This document shows, in pieces, positions 13,301 to 24,000 of a stretch of DNA of 64,000 nucleotides. Origin of the DNA: Micropterix aruncella (taxonomy: Eukaryota > Arthropoda > Insecta > Lepidoptera > Micropterigidae); contig OX155960.1 in NCBI GenBank assembly GCA_944548615.1, positions 29,482,056 through 29,546,055 of the forward strand, in the 5' to 3' direction. Under the pieces are notes generated by a model. It worked only from the letters and a program-made list of their open reading frames with translations, did not search any database and was not told the origin of the DNA. A program made the position numbers and the translations under genes. Each line of letters begins with the position of its first letter. Position 1 is the first letter of the stretch.

Positions 13301-15774
13301 TATGTTCTTATTATATGCATGATTCGTTTTTATTCAATCCAATTTCGCTTCTTATAACTTTTCTCATAATATTTTAGTGGAAAATTCAATAATTTTTCTT
13401 TTCTATATTTCAGGAAAATATTGCATTGAATCCCTATCGGACGAAACAATCGAGCAAGCCATTCACATATATCGTAATAATTTCTTAATGGAAGATGTGA
13501 TGGGCAAAGCAGCCGGACTATCAAATTCCTCTGAAACTTTAGAAATAATGACTTTGGTAGGCATTGACGTCGCTAAGGATGGAGTATCTTTGGTAGCAGT
13601 TACCAACGATGATAAAAGAGAAGTAGCAGCGATTGCATTTAACAATTTGCAAATACCTTCTGAAGAAGGTGAAGAACCGCTGTTCGAGAAATTCCAAAGA
13701 GAGTGTAAAGTCGATGCTCTTAAAGGATTATTTGCTTTTTGGTCATTTTTAAATTCGAAAATGGATCCTTTCGAGTTGTGAGTAAAATCAATTATATCTT
13801 GAATATAATGTTTTAATGGTTAGACTGCATCAATACATATGTATTTATTTTCCAATCCCTGCATTTATTTATATATTTATCGAAATATAATTAACATTAC
13901 AGACAATTAAAAAACGTTAATTCCAAATTCTGTACTATTTTACAAATATATCTAATTAGGTACGTGGCTTCCCGGGTATAAATTATTCACAAATTTTAAA
14001 CATTATGATTGATGGCCGCATCGATGGACATGTTTTTCTTATTTAAGAATTATTTCATTGAAATTATACATATTTAGAATTGATCATACATATTTACCCT
14101 AGATTAAAATAATATTTTGACATGTATTACTATTGATTATATAACCTTATTATATATTTGTTATCAGTGGTCTCTGGTGGAAAATCTCTGGTTTTTCTGT
14201 GGTATATGACGTCACCAAGTCACTTTCTACCGAGATGTCTTCTAGGTACATACATGACTTTTTAGTAGTTTGACAGTCATGATTCATTGTTGTAAATATG
14301 GTCAGAATCATATTTTTCAAACCTTTGTTATTTGATATCCATACTTGTTCGAGTTATTCTAAATTTTATCAGTAAGTATGTTACATATTGGGCCCGATTG
14401 CGTTTCTTTGTAAACTAAAACTGCAAATAGTTCAATCGAACGAGACAGAGCAATACGTTATTTGCCGTCGATTTTCCCGCACCAAAACTATATTCTGTCG
14501 AACGTATAGCCGCCCGAATAAGTTTGAACACATTTCGCGCGGTGTTCGATTTGGCTGATGTACCTTCGGTGGATAGTTTTATTGCGGATAAGTGACAACC
14601 GTTCATTTCACATTCCGCACTTACGTACTGCTCTGTCTTGTTCACATGAACTAATTTCTGTTTTAGTTCAAAAGAAACGCAATCGAGCCCATTGTCGGTG
14701 TCGTAGAAATGTGATTAAGTCCATTTTTAATAATTCTATGTGTCTTAATCGATGTGTGTGAATACCCTAAAATCCATATTTTGTACAAAAAACTGCGTCC
14801 TGAAAATCTTTTCTCTCTACTTGAAAAAAATTTAATTTTGCCTAACACTTAGGATTAGTTCTGGCAAAAATGACAAAGTGTGGATTTGAACACGTAAAAT
14901 CGAACTGTATGATATGATGCATGAATGTAGTTGTATTTACTTATACTTGGTATTTTTTCCTTAAACAAGTGTGATTTGTTTGTTGATGTTCTCCATAGAA
15001 GATATAGAGAACTCTAAAGAAGACTGAGGTTTTAGTTTACACTGACAATGAAAATGACGGCTAAAGAGGTATACTTAGAAGACAATTAGTTAATTTAATG
15101 TTTGCAATTTAAAACCAAATCATTTAAGATTTTCTTTCATTTAAATTATCTGGTCATTGTGTCATTTTCGTTAAAAACAATGTTTATAATCGTTTTCTTG
15201 ATTTTGATTAAATAAAGCTTTAATACGATGGTACATACACGCTGTCATGGTTAATAAAAAACATAAAGCTCTCGCCTGATTTAACAGAGGAAATTGCAGT
15301 TGAATTGCAGTTGAATTGCAGAAATTTGAGAATTACTAATTGGACTTGGTTACTTTTCCAGTATACTCACGACATATTTTTTGTTTCAGCTGCAAGGTGG
15401 ACTGTATATTTGAAATCATGTTCCTAGCCACTTCAAAGAATCACAGAGGTCACGGTTTAGCAACGGCACTCGGTGAATACTCCTACCAACTTGCTCAAGA
15501 CTTGAAGAACCAGCCAAAGCCCATAGCGAAATTTCGCCCCAAAGATCCAAAATACGCAGACGTGGAACCACTCATCACGACAACTATCACGAGGAGCCCC
15601 CAACTCTTCACGGCCTATTTTACATCGAAGACTTCGCAGAAAATAGGAGATAAGCTCGGTTTTGAAAAACTCATAGATATACCGTACGATGATTTTGTCT
15701 TTGACGGGGAATCTTTTGGCAATAGGCTAACAGACAAGAAGGCTTTTATTCGTATCAGTGCTAAACGAATTTAA
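10366..15774 (+). CDS. GNAT N-acetyltransferase, arylalkylamine N-acetyltransferase-like (copy A)
   Basis: Three exons join in phase: 10366-10393, 13414-13777 and 15390-15774 (stop), giving 258 aa. Donors are GTAAGG and GTGAGT, and both acceptors end in CAG. The start ATG was chosen because the 10-residue first exon (MKVFHVTSDG) matches the first residues of the downstream paralogue (MKVWGITEDR). The last exon carries the acetyl-CoA motif A, MFLATSKNHRGHGLA, in which R-G-H-G-L-A fits the R/Q-x-x-G-x-G/A consensus. Near the C-terminus TSKTSQKIGDKLGF aligns with the Ser-containing segment of insect AANATs. The family transfers acetyl from acetyl-CoA to arylalkylamines such as dopamine and serotonin in the cytosol; the substrate here cannot be told. 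By my alignment the usual catalytic Glu of the F-x-x-D-E motif is Asp (NFLMEDV). Intron 1 (3.0 kb) holds repeats including a snap-back element; intron 2 holds a 301-base MITE. Confidence 0.87.
10444..10537. repeat. Imperfect hairpin in GNAT copy A intron 1
   Basis: GTCTACCTAGCG (10474-10485) and CGCTAGGTAGAC (10506-10517) are perfect inverted copies. Similarity extends outward to about 30-base arms (TGGTGATTTC against GAAATCGCC). It starts 50-80 bases after the exon 1 donor and could be a small foldback MITE. Confidence 0.6.
10920..11420 (+). repeat. Interspersed repeat family B, copy 1, in GNAT copy A intron 1
   Basis: Shares blocks with 53625-54135: TTTATTTA-rich start, ATCTGTCTGAG, GCAAGCTCACTTC-like (GCGAGCTCACTTCC here), CACGGTTGTGTC, ATTCATACGAACCCCG and AGGCAAATAATTTCGTAT. 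No coding potential. Confidence 0.5.
11640..11726 (+). repeat. Retroelement 3' tail with (TTGAAC)n
   Basis: An (ATT)n run, TTTTGAAAAATAAACAAC, then ACTTGAACTTGAACTTGAAC; a typical tail of a truncated LINE/SINE insertion, in GNAT copy A intron 1. Confidence 0.5.
11779..11992. mobile_element. Snap-back (foldback) element in GNAT copy A intron 1
   Basis: Arms of about 85-105 bases face each other: CTAACGCCGAACGGC and AAGTCGCGGCGCGATCGATA on the left (11790-11864) recur inverted at 11907-11983, with few mismatches. The centre continues as a palindrome around AAAGCGTACGCTTT (11882-11895). The arms are GC-rich against AT-rich flanks. I found no clear target duplication. Confidence 0.75.
14390..14690. 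mobile_element. MITE family 1, copy 1 (in GNAT copy A intron 2)
   Basis: A 301-base element begins GGGCCCGATTGCGTTTC and ends with the reverse complement GAAACGCAATCGAGCCC; the inverted ends extend imperfectly to about 70 bases. It is flanked by a direct ATT duplication (14387-14389, 14691-14693). It has no coding capacity. The ends and 3-base duplication resemble PIF/Harbinger-type MITEs. Confidence 0.8.
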
Positions 15775-16829
15775 TAGCTAAGCATAGATATTTAAAGACA
15801 AAAAGAAATATTTGAAAACAATCAAGGTTTTTTTTTAAATATCCTCCAGCCTGAATTTTTAATGGTGCTTTGAGATATAGGAACAATTATTACAGCCATT
15901 TTCGATTTTTGTAAAAGAAATCACACTTTTCAACATCCTGTTTATTTTTTTACATAAAATGGCCTTAAGAGCCCTATCACATATTTTTTCCAGAAAGGCA
16001 AGAAAAGTGGATTTTTGGCGTTCTAATTCCAAGAAATGAAGAGATTTCTACAAACTTTAATTACTGAATTACCTGGACCATTTCTTGATGTTGACCATAG
16101 CGGCCTTTAATTTTAGATATAACGAATATTATTTACTTATTCAGCCCATTTTCCGAAAGTCGTTATTCGTAAAACGCTCGGAAGGCAAACTTTGAGCTCC
16201 TTAATACAGTAATATCACTACAACGAAAACCGTATACTATTTTTTTTTATGTCCGTCATGTATTCTTGTTGACCATAGCGGCCTTATTTTTTCGTTTTTT
16301 GACCACATATCCAAGGTATACATTACTTACAATTACACAAAATTTAAAAAAAAACTTCCTGTATCATTCTAATTTTCTCAGAAATAAAATAAGATTCTTA
16401 TATAATACTTATACTATATTAAAGTTCACTCTTTTAGCAATACGACATAATATAAATTATTGTCATTAGAAAGGAGAAAACACTGCAAAAAACAATTAGA
16501 AATTGTGTATATATTTGCTTGCGCAAGAGAAGAGCGCTCAGTGCCGCGGTTTTCTCCCAGGGTTGAATAGTTATTTATTTATTTTTTTATTTATTTATCC
16601 TATCTTTTATAGTTACATCCAAAAAAAAATGCGTTCATTTTTTAAACTCATTTTAAAAGAATACCTACACTATTTTGTAATAGGCCTCTTAACACGCGTT
16701 ACTAGATAGCTTATACCTTCAGTGAATATTGTGTATTCCACAGAATTTGAAAAAAACAGCGCGCCAACGATCTTAGAGAAATTAAAATAAAATATGTTTT
16801 TTTCCTGTCAAATACTATATATATATATA

Positions 16830-17060
16830 TATCCTTCTAGCCGTGTTCGGCCATAGCGACTGCATTGTAGATTCTAGTGAATTCTTTAATCTTCTCAGAG
16901 TCCACTGTTCGGAAGCAGTCAAGTGCGCAGGCTATATTATAGTGCACAGGTGGGCGCGCGACCACGGGTGCACTCTCTCTTCCTCCCTCTTCTGAACCCG
17001 ATGGAACGGAGACCGTTACGACCAGAGAAAAGTTTGGATGCAGATAAAATAAAATAAATT
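16830..17060. repeat. Probable interspersed repeat, GC-richer, unclassified
   Basis: CCGTGTTCGGCCATAGCGAC, ACTGTTCGGAAGCAGTCAAG, GTGCACAGGTGGGCGCGC and CGATGGAACGGAGACC are reminiscent of a common lepidopteran repeat, by memory only; no second copy is in this window. It is preceded by an (AT)9 run near 16817. Confidence 0.35.
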
Positions 17061-17193
17061 AATTAATCGCCAACACAGCAATGGCTGTCATTGTTAAATT
17101 TGTACTCAATATTGCAGAGCTATTTTTTTCGGATTTAGTTCGTTTTTTCACACTGTCATTTATGAAATTGGTAGTTATGGCTTGTGGCGATGT

Positions 17194-17896
17194 TTAAGGT
17201 TTTTCTGGAGCTATTGTAGAGATGACCGGTGACTTATTGGTAGTTGTTGTAGTAGGCAGTGATATAGAAGATGCATTATTGGATTTATCCTGGTTTTCTG
17301 ATGATCTCGTGTTGTTGCTCATGGGGCTGTGTTGAATACAGCATACAGTCTCTTGTTCCGACATTACACAACATTGTGATAGTTTCCTTTTTGGCAAATC
17401 CCCGTCAGTGTTTGGACAATTTTCCGGCAGTAGACATACTCCTAAAACGCCATTTATTTCACATGACTCTTCGCGGCATTGTATATGCCAAGTCCCTTGG
17501 CACTTCCGCAAGGGCTCTTTCCAATACTGGTAACGGCGATTATGTTGAAGAGGCATTGGTTATCAGCTATCGTCACTTGCAGTGGTCCACCACTATCGCC
17601 TCCACAAGAGTATCGTCCTCCTTCTAAGCTTCCAGCGCACAATTGATCGTCCGTTATACCTTGCGGTAACCTCTTTCTGAGAGTTTTTGCATATAGTCTT
17701 CGGCAGGTCGGCTGGTCAATCAAATCCACCACCATCTTCAGTAAGTCGTCCGATGTATCTTCAGCAAAGTCGATCTGCCCCCAGCCAGTAACGACAGCTC
17801 GCTTGTTTTCGATGGTCGACTTTGTCCATAGACACGCTGGTCGAATATTTAAAGTGAACAGCTCAGACCGATAAGATCCTTCGGGACGCGTCCCGT
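17194..17896 (-). pseudogene. Clip-domain serine protease relic with protease and clip parts in reversed order
   Basis: From 17896 down to about 17454 one frame encodes the C-terminal half of an S1 trypsin-like protease: LFTLNIRPACLW, RAVVTGWGQ, ITDDQLCAG, then the active-site Ser block YSCGGDSGGPL and AVTSIGKSPCGSAKGLGIYN, ending in a stop soon after. The catalytic His and Asp are missing upstream, where an in-frame TAA sits at 17899-17897, and the pocket position normally Asp in trypsins reads Tyr. Overlapping the end in another frame (about 17470-17194) is a clip-like domain with cysteines spaced as ESC, GVC, ENC, QCC and VCC, followed by the Ser/Thr-rich linker that normally precedes the protease, then a stop. 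Working genes have clip first. This is most simply a decayed remnant of tandem copies; a partial exon of a living gene is less likely. Confidence 0.72.
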
Positions 17897-18891
17897 GTTA
17901 ACCGCGAGTGAATCCAGACTGTAGAATTGCACTATATTCTTATAAATTTATTATTGAATTATTATTTAGAGGTGAGAAAATTTTAAAATATGTTGACACT
18001 TAGAATTTAAATAACTATAACTCATTATTAGAAACAATAATATGATGTTTGTTTTAGTTAAAATAGGATAATTAATTACGGAGGAATCATTTTTAAAATT
18101 TACAACCGCTGGGTCAGATCTTGTATTTCTGACGTCACAAAGTCTGTTCTAAATGCTCGCACAACGTCAGCATTAGCGTGAATTATAGGAATCACATACA
18201 TTTAAAACTGAAGCCAATTGATTTCGAACTTTTTTGAGACAACTAAATAATAAAACAAGTCGACGAAATGATAAAAATCAATTTAGCCACCCCAAGACCC
18301 TCCCGGCAAGTAGAAAAGGACCGATTTAATTTGAATATTAATTTCATAAATAACATTTATGAGCGCCCTCTCTCGGCCGGTGGTCGAACCCGGTTAGGCG
18401 CCATTGCGGCACCTCAGGCCGCGCGGGTTGTTTCTCGATTCCGATTTCATTTTTTTTAAAAATGCGCGTTCACAACAAGTTCCCTTCTCGTCGTGTTCTC
18501 GGGCGGGAAAGTAAATGACAAAACAAAATCGCGATTTTTTTAAATTTGTTCTCTTTCAATAGATTAGTACGCTGTGGCACCGCCGCCTTAGAACGGGATC
18601 CTTTATCTTCAATATAATATTTGTACCAAAATATCTGTAAAGCTAACAGTTACACAATAAATATTTTTCTATCTATCCATCTATCTGTAATTTATCAGTC
18701 TAATTTAATTCGTTTTTTTAACAATTTGTTTACTTTGACGATCATTTTTATTATAATATTTTTTTTTTGCGCCTTTTGACATATTTTTTTCTGTTATTAT
18801 TTCGACTATTTGTTTTCCTATTTTGTGTTTTTTTAATACAGAAATTGTAATATATGATTACGTTTGCGTTTGATTAATGCTCGGTGATAAT

Positions 18892-19192
18892 GGGCCCGAT
18901 TGCGTTTCTATGTGAACTAAAACTGAAATTAGTTCAAGCGAACGCGATAGAGCAATACATTAGAGCAGAATATGAAACGAACGATCGTCGATAAAAACTA
19001 CCTGTCGAACTTATATTCCTCCGAATAAATCTGAACACATTTCGTGCGGTGCTAGATTCAGATGCTGGGTGGGTAGTTTTAACGCGAAAAAGTGACAACC
19101 GTTCATTTCACATTCCGCTCTAGCGTATTGCCCTGTCTCGTTCACACGAACTAATTTCCGATTTTAGTTCACGAAGAAACGCAATCGAGCCC
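18892..19192. mobile_element. MITE family 1, copy 2
   Basis: Exactly 301 bases, same orientation and same ends as the copy at 14390-14690, flanked by AAT on both sides (18889-18891, 19193-19195). Internal divergence is moderate. Confidence 0.8.
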
Positions 19193-19969
19193 AATATTGT
19201 TAGGCACCCAAGAAAAAGTATATATTGTGACACGATTGCTGTTTTCCCCGATAAATTCGCATTGCACTGTAAACAACAATATACACACGCATAAGATGTA
19301 TGCAGCGCCATCTTGATGCAATTCACAAGCTTTGCAAGCTAGGACTGTCATATACGACATACGACTATCGTAGTATCTACAAGCGTACATTTGACACCGA
19401 ATCCATTGTCGGCTAGTCGATTGCCACAAGTAAATCTTGTATTCAGTTATGAAAATGGATTTTAGGAAAAAGAATAATTTTAATTAAGTCGGTAAAAATA
19501 AAGAAAGATCAAATTATAAACCAGGATGCTAGGAAAATTAATACAATAATTTATTTGGGTATTATACAATTTTTAATACACAAAATCATGATAAACATTG
19601 TTAATTAAATTCCGTACGTAAAAACGCGGACACTTAGCCACATTTAATCAGATCCGCTGAACTAGAAATTAAATCTAGTATTTTATAAAAATACTGTAAC
19701 AATTATTCAAATTAATAAAATAAATGTAAATTAAGCACCGGAAGCCAAAACGAGTCGAGTAGGCAATCAGTATGGAAGCGGTATAATGAGACGGCCATCT
19801 TTCCGGCTCTTCTTTTTCGAATTCGCAATTCAGCTGGTGCGGTCGATATTAATTGAGAATCCCGTGGTGCACGTAATTGGATAAATTAACCCGGTGAGTT
19901 TTGAAGCGGTTGTTCAATATTTAGATACAAGATGAATCCTTATCCGTTCGGTTGGGAAGGGATGGATTG

Positions 19970-20560
19970 AAGAGTGAGCCGACTCCCTAGGATTGGGCAA
20001 ACTGACTCCTCATTTTCCTTCTCTCCCACTTATTGCTCCTGTATAATTACAGGGATTCTCCTATCGGATTAATCTTCTCCGTTGGACCATTCTCGCGCCG
20101 ATCTACCTACCGAATCGCAAGACGGTCGACCGCGGCCAGCGTGAACATCATCGCACGTACGAGAGTGCCGCCCGTCGCCTGTACATCACCCGCCGTTTCC
20201 CGTAGGGAAGCAAGGCGCAGACCGGGAAGAGGAAGAACGGGGATCGGCCAGCCGTAGGCGCAAAGCGCAGACCGGGAAGAGAAACGCGACTCCGTCGAAG
20301 ATCGTCACCTCCTACATTCCCGTGTCCCCACGTGCTTCAATCAATATTTCTTTTATAATCCAATACTTTGCAAGCCGACCCTGGATGAGGATCGCACGTC
20401 TTTTGCTCTATTTTAACCTAAATGATCGGTGTTATAATCTCGTATGTGGGACTAAGAACCCAATAAATCGTATTCTAAGAAAAACAAGTGACTTTTACTA
20501 AGGCGATTCTAGTTTCTACAGGTTACTATAGATTCTATAGGTCACCTAAGGTATCCCCCA
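19970..20560 (+). other. GC-rich island, possible solo LTR
   Basis: A GC-rich stretch (CGCGCC, GCAGACCGGGAAGAG occurring twice at about 20217 and 20266) is followed by AT-rich sequence with AATAAA (20462) and a CTAAGAAAAACAAGTG-like downstream region, as in U3-R-U5 of an LTR. I could not fix TG/CA ends or a target duplication. It lies 0.5 kb upstream of GNAT copy B. Confidence 0.25.
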
Positions 20561-20972
20561 ACTATCTATGTCACAATATATACACGCGTACGACATCATG
20601 AAATAATATTATGTATATTTATTACTTTCAGTAGGTTAAGATTAATGTAAATTTCTAATAGTAGTCTTTGGTTATGCGAACATTAAATGAAATAAAATTG
20701 ATAGAACTTCCTACACACGTTCTCGAAGAAGCAGATTCACCCTTATAAAAACTCATCAAACAACGTCCACTACAGATAATAAATTCATTAATTCGTTTGC
20801 CTACCCACACAACAAAAGCGGCGGAACACTGACAGCAGCCCAGTCTGCTATGGATAACGACAATAGCAACATTGCCTCCTCCGGCTACGTACTTAGAGAC
20901 CTCGTATAGTAACGTCAATTATTCCCTCTCTAATAATTTATACTGACCCACAAAAGTTTCTACATTTCGCTC

Positions 20973-21019
20973 GTTATCAGTAAACAACGTGATCATTCCA
21001 ACTCGGTTCACTCTTATCG
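20973..21019. promoter_or_regulatory. Two GATA-factor motifs upstream of GNAT copy B
   Basis: Reverse-strand WGATAR motifs are seen as GTTATCAG (20973-20980) and CTTATCG (21013-21019), just upstream of the TATA-like site. GATA factors drive gut and fat-body genes in insects; a role here is inference. Confidence 0.25.
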
Positions 21020-21024
21020 CACCA

Positions 21025-21033
21025 TTTATATAT
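21025..21033 (+). promoter_or_regulatory. TATA-like box of GNAT copy B
   Basis: TTTATATAT lies 48 bases before the ATG at 21081, which would place transcription start about 20-25 bases upstream of the ATG. The match is to a core-promoter consensus only, in AT-rich DNA. Confidence 0.35.
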
Positions 21034-21080
21034 TGTTCGTTCAACATTTCGCTCGAGGTTATTGTGATATTGTAACAAAG

Positions 21081-24000
21081 ATGAAAGTGTGGGGCATCAC
21101 AGAAGATCGAAAATACAGATTCGAAAGTCTCACAGATGAAACACTGGAAGCTGCATTGAACGTAGGTTTATGATGTTTATTTTTATAGGTGATGTGTTAA
21201 TTTAATATTTTTATATCAGATTTATCGCGAATCGTTTTTAATCGATGAAGCCGTATGCATTGGAGCTGAATTGGAAAAATCGCCGCAAGGTCAAGAGGAA
21301 TTAGTATTGCTGAGCATTGATGCGGCTCAAGATGGCGTATCCTTAGTAGCTGTCACCAACGATGATAGCCGACAAGTGGCTGCTATTTGTTTTAATAAAT
21401 TGCAGGTATTTATCAATTTATAATATTTTTGGAATAATTCGTTCTGGGGCCAGTCATTATTTAAGTGTAATTAATCCCTATATATTTTTTATTATTATAT
21501 GTACAAGTAATGCAATTTCAATAATAAAATTTTAAGAATAATAATACATAATAATCAAATATTGGTTCATACCCACTATTCCATCTATATTTGCAATTTT
21601 TTGTCTGTCTTCTTTTATGAACCGAATTGAACCAAAGAAGCTTTTGCTTTATTAGGCAAATTTTGTGATATAAGTATAAAGACGGATTAATAGGTACATT
21701 TAATGATTAAAATGAGTAGAAGCTTGAATTACTTTCAAAAGTTAATCATTTAAAAATTTAAGTACCTATAATACAACCGGTTTCCTGTAAAATAATTGTC
21801 GTTAGACATTATGGTGGGCCGCTACCAAGTTTTAAAGGTTGAAACAAGTAAATATATTAAAAGGAATAAAAAACACGACTGTCGTTACAAAAAGTGAACT
21901 ACTGTACATATATAATTATTTTTATAAAGGTTTTTTTATGAAATACTTGGGGTTTATGTATTTATCAATATACGATACACATATATAAGTATTTTCGGAA
22001 TGTACTCAATCAGACCTTTCATTTGACACGAAACTCGATATATTTGCTCTAATTTATTGACGAGATTCGGACGTTTAGACAAACATTTACTTAATTTTTG
22101 GACAATTAATGTACCCTACAACACTCTGTATGGTATAATGATTCTAACATTACCACATGCCTCTAAATCGGTTCAAGCGTTTAAAAGTTATGGTGGAATA
22201 AAGAAACGGGAAACCTACATATGTAGATGAACCCTAAACACATTACACCCCTTTTAAGTTGGACAGTCGTGTAAAAAGTGGATGTATGTTAATTTAAATA
22301 CTGAGAGCTGTCTTCAAAAATATACTAAGTTTATGCATTCTAGATCTATGACGTTTTTTGGAAAAAAATGTATAAACAATCTTTGGTTCAGGTGCAGACA
22401 GAACCAGGCGAAAAGGCTTACTTCGAAAGATTTCAGAACGAAATATGCAAGGACGCCGCCTCCAGAAGTCTTATTAATTTTATGCTAAATGTCGATTCAA
22501 GGACAGATCTCTTTGAACTGTGAGTATTATAGTAATTAGGGTAGGTATTTGACGTCAGACTCTGTTTTTGATCGAACATAAAATGCAGGAAGATGATATT
22601 CCTCAGAACCTAACATCCAAATTCGGAGCGTTATCTTCCCACGGGTTGCCATTACGGTCTCAGTCAACGAATACTCTGTTTATACCTCAGCATCCATCGA
22701 CATATTAGCTAGATATGCCCTCACATACCCTTTGCTTGTAAATCATGTGTCAGAGAGCAATAAATTGAACAGTATGCGAGAGAATAGCGCGCCAAAATTC
22801 TCTGCGGCAGCTCTCATACCGGAAACGGTCGACTGTCTGCCAGCGGACTGCGACCTAACTACTACTGGCCGGCTTTCAGTAGTGGTTTTGAAGGGATCAT
22901 TTTCGAGCGCGAAAGGCCCATCTAGGGGATCATATATCTATATCAGCATCACACAGCTTTCTTTGCCTAGTCCTTTGCTGTATATGCCGCACGAATATGG
23001 AACAACCTGCCTTCGAATACACGGGGCATCGTTAGTTCGAATGCGTTTCGCTCCCGGCTGAACCTATATCTTATCTCAATATAATTTGTATGTGTATATT
23101 ATGAATATATTACAGATATAATATTTATTAGGTAACTAAAAATAAAACTATCTTGTTTTCTAGGTGATATTCAGGTGCGTACTGAAAACCTGGTCGTTTG
23201 ATCTGAGTACACGCTGTTTTGCAGCGTTCATCATTTGATTATGCATCACTTGTCTGAATTCAACTTTTGTAAAAGGCACGTATTTTTGAATTCAGAATTC
23301 AGTATTCAGCATTCAATTTATTCATTCAGAATATACAATAAAAGCATGAATTATCAATGAATGCTAATTATCGCATATTAGAATTCGTCAGTTGCTAGTA
23401 ATATATTATTATATGTAGATATAAAACTATTAAAGCAGAAATATTAATTTAACAATAGCGTTGACTAAAGTCGGCTTTACACGGCAGACAAATAAAATTA
23501 AAAAAATAGAGCTGAATCCATGTACTCATGTATAGGTTCCTACCAACCTACATATAAAATAAATATTTATTATAAGAATATTAATAGTCATCTCAGGCAC
23601 TCCATACAAAAAATAATTACACAATAGAAAGTATTGGAAAAAACTACGTATGTACATGGTCAGGTATGTTACGTTAAACATTGTAATCTAGATATTAATA
23701 TTAAATTCATAATATTATTATTAAACTATAAAAAATATGTATATAAAGTATGGTTTGCAGTGCTTGTCACGGGATACTCCTGCAATTGCTCTCAGTGCAC
23801 TTTTCTGTCAAATAAAAACCCTAGAACTCTCTGTAGTATTCCCTCATATCAGTATACCATAAGTCATTTCAGAATGGAAACAGGCATAATACGCAGTTAT
23901 TGCAGCGATTTTGCCAGCTAAGAATTTTTATCGATGAAACTTTGTCGATTTGCTAGACTACTGTTATTAGTTATGTTGAATGGTATAACAGACGATGAAT

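Noticed and set aside
13463..13645. 60-codon - strand frame in GNAT copy A exon 2
   Set aside because: Shadow of the confirmed exon.
17271..17627. 118-codon + strand open frame over the protease relic
   Set aside because: Antisense of the serine protease and clip similarity on the - strand.
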